NCBI RefSeq assembly: GCF_029936995.1
Contig: NZ_JAPYRE010000001.1
Span: forward strand, 620,001-684,000
DNA from: Henriciella sp.
GTDB lineage: Bacteria > Pseudomonadota > Alphaproteobacteria > Caulobacterales > Hyphomonadaceae
Length of the DNA: 64,000 bases
Reading direction: 5' to 3'
Positions 63,823 to 64,000 of this stretch are shown in pieces. Within the stretch, counting starts at the first letter, position 1; each line of letters starts with the position of its first letter. The translations under genes were made by a program, and so were the position numbers. Below the pieces are notes generated by a model. The model had not been told where the DNA came from. It saw only the letters and a program-made list of their open reading frames with translations, and made no database searches.

Positions 63823-64000
63823 CTAAAACAGCCGCTCATGATCGTCGACGATCTCGTCGATTAGGCGCAGCGCCGCGAGCCCGCCGCCGAGGACCATCAG
63901 CGAATTGCCGAGCGATTTCACCATATTCGACGGCAGCGCCCATTTCGTGACCGTGTCGCGCGTCTGGCGCACCCTGCGGGTCGCGCCGCGATCCAGATGC
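63823..64000 (-). CDS. C-terminal end of an unidentified protein
   Basis: The last 58 complete codons of a minus-strand gene that continues past the right edge: basic, then hydrophobic, then acidic (TRRVRQTRDTVTKWALPSN, SLGNSLMVLGGGLAALRLIDEIVDDHERLF, stop TAG at 63823-63825). The stretch SLGNSLMVLGGGLAALRLI may be an amphipathic or membrane-associated helix. No homologue is evident from so short a fragment. Confidence 0.6.
   Translation of the reverse strand, partial: HLDRGATRRVRQTRDTVTKWALPSNMVKSLGNSLMVLGGGLAALRLIDEIVDDHERLF

Noticed and set aside
1-64000. CRISPR arrays, complete insertion sequences, integrons or att sites.
   Set aside because: I saw no regularly spaced direct repeats, no transposase or integrase gene, and no duplicated target at the tRNA-Leu 3' end nearby.

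Overview
The window looks like a chromosomal piece of an alphaproteobacterium, most likely of the Caulobacterales/Hyphomonadaceae type. The signs are a MipZ division-site ATPase, an Atp12 F1-ATPase chaperone, several families I associate with alphaproteobacteria (DUF1489, DUF2849, DUF934), a cysG-DUF2849-cysI-DUF934-cysH operon, a GC-rich base composition throughout, and a TonB-receptor/Fur-box pair. Genus and species cannot be fixed from sequence reading alone.

Layout. 1-4.3 kb: the tail of an RluA-family pseudouridine synthase, a HAD phosphatase, a tiny acidic lipoprotein that is easily missed, an exported protein, Atp12, a lipoprotein and an Arg-rich exported protein. 4.3-17.4 kb: the two subunits of propionyl-CoA carboxylase (pccB, pccA) lie about 9.5 kb apart. 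Between them are an AT-richer TIR-domain gene, an 836-base non-coding stretch with palindromic repeats, a Fur-regulated TonB siderophore receptor, an orphan mlaC, a Tat-exported short-chain dehydrogenase, an acyl-CoA ligase and an unknown gene. 17.4-22.5 kb: two DUF805 membrane proteins, lipB, tRNA-Leu(GAG), mgtE and a membrane-anchored lysozyme-like protein with an altered active site. 22.5-38.4 kb: leucine/isovalerate catabolism (ivd, mccB, methylglutaconyl-CoA hydratase, mccA), interspersed with a soluble hybrid histidine kinase, ergothioneine genes egtB-egtD, an aldo/keto reductase, a cyclic-nucleotide-binding patatin lipase, an EF-hand protein, an acyltransferase and a DUF817 protein. 38.5-47.7 kb: housekeeping genes (clpS-clpA, phasin, D-Ala-D-Ala carboxypeptidase, mipZ, panC, an L,D-transpeptidase-like protein). 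47.7-53.6 kb: the assimilatory sulfate reduction/siroheme operon and a divergent LysR regulator. 53.6-64 kb: AbgT transporter, release factor 3, a large MscS-type channel, a DUF411 protein, a 701-residue polar-protein-like coiled-coil membrane protein, a GNAT acetyltransferase and the end of an unidentified gene.

How it fits together. IVD, MCC (mccA/mccB) and the enoyl-CoA hydratase are four of the enzymes that take isovaleryl-CoA towards HMG-CoA. PCC handles propionyl-CoA from odd-chain and branched substrates, and the acyl-CoA ligase could feed both. The cys operon makes siroheme and reduces APS and sulfite to sulfide. MipZ, the carboxypeptidase, the lysozyme-like protein, the L,D-transpeptidase-like protein and the TipN-like protein are envelope or cell-cycle genes.

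Most of the window is ordinary chromosomal backbone. The best candidate for something poorly described is the stand-alone TIR protein at 5.9-7.3 kb, with an unrecognised C-terminal region of about 310 residues. The lysozyme-like protein at 21.2-22.4 kb and the TipN-like protein at 60.8-62.9 kb come next. I found no CRISPR array, no complete insertion sequence and no prophage.
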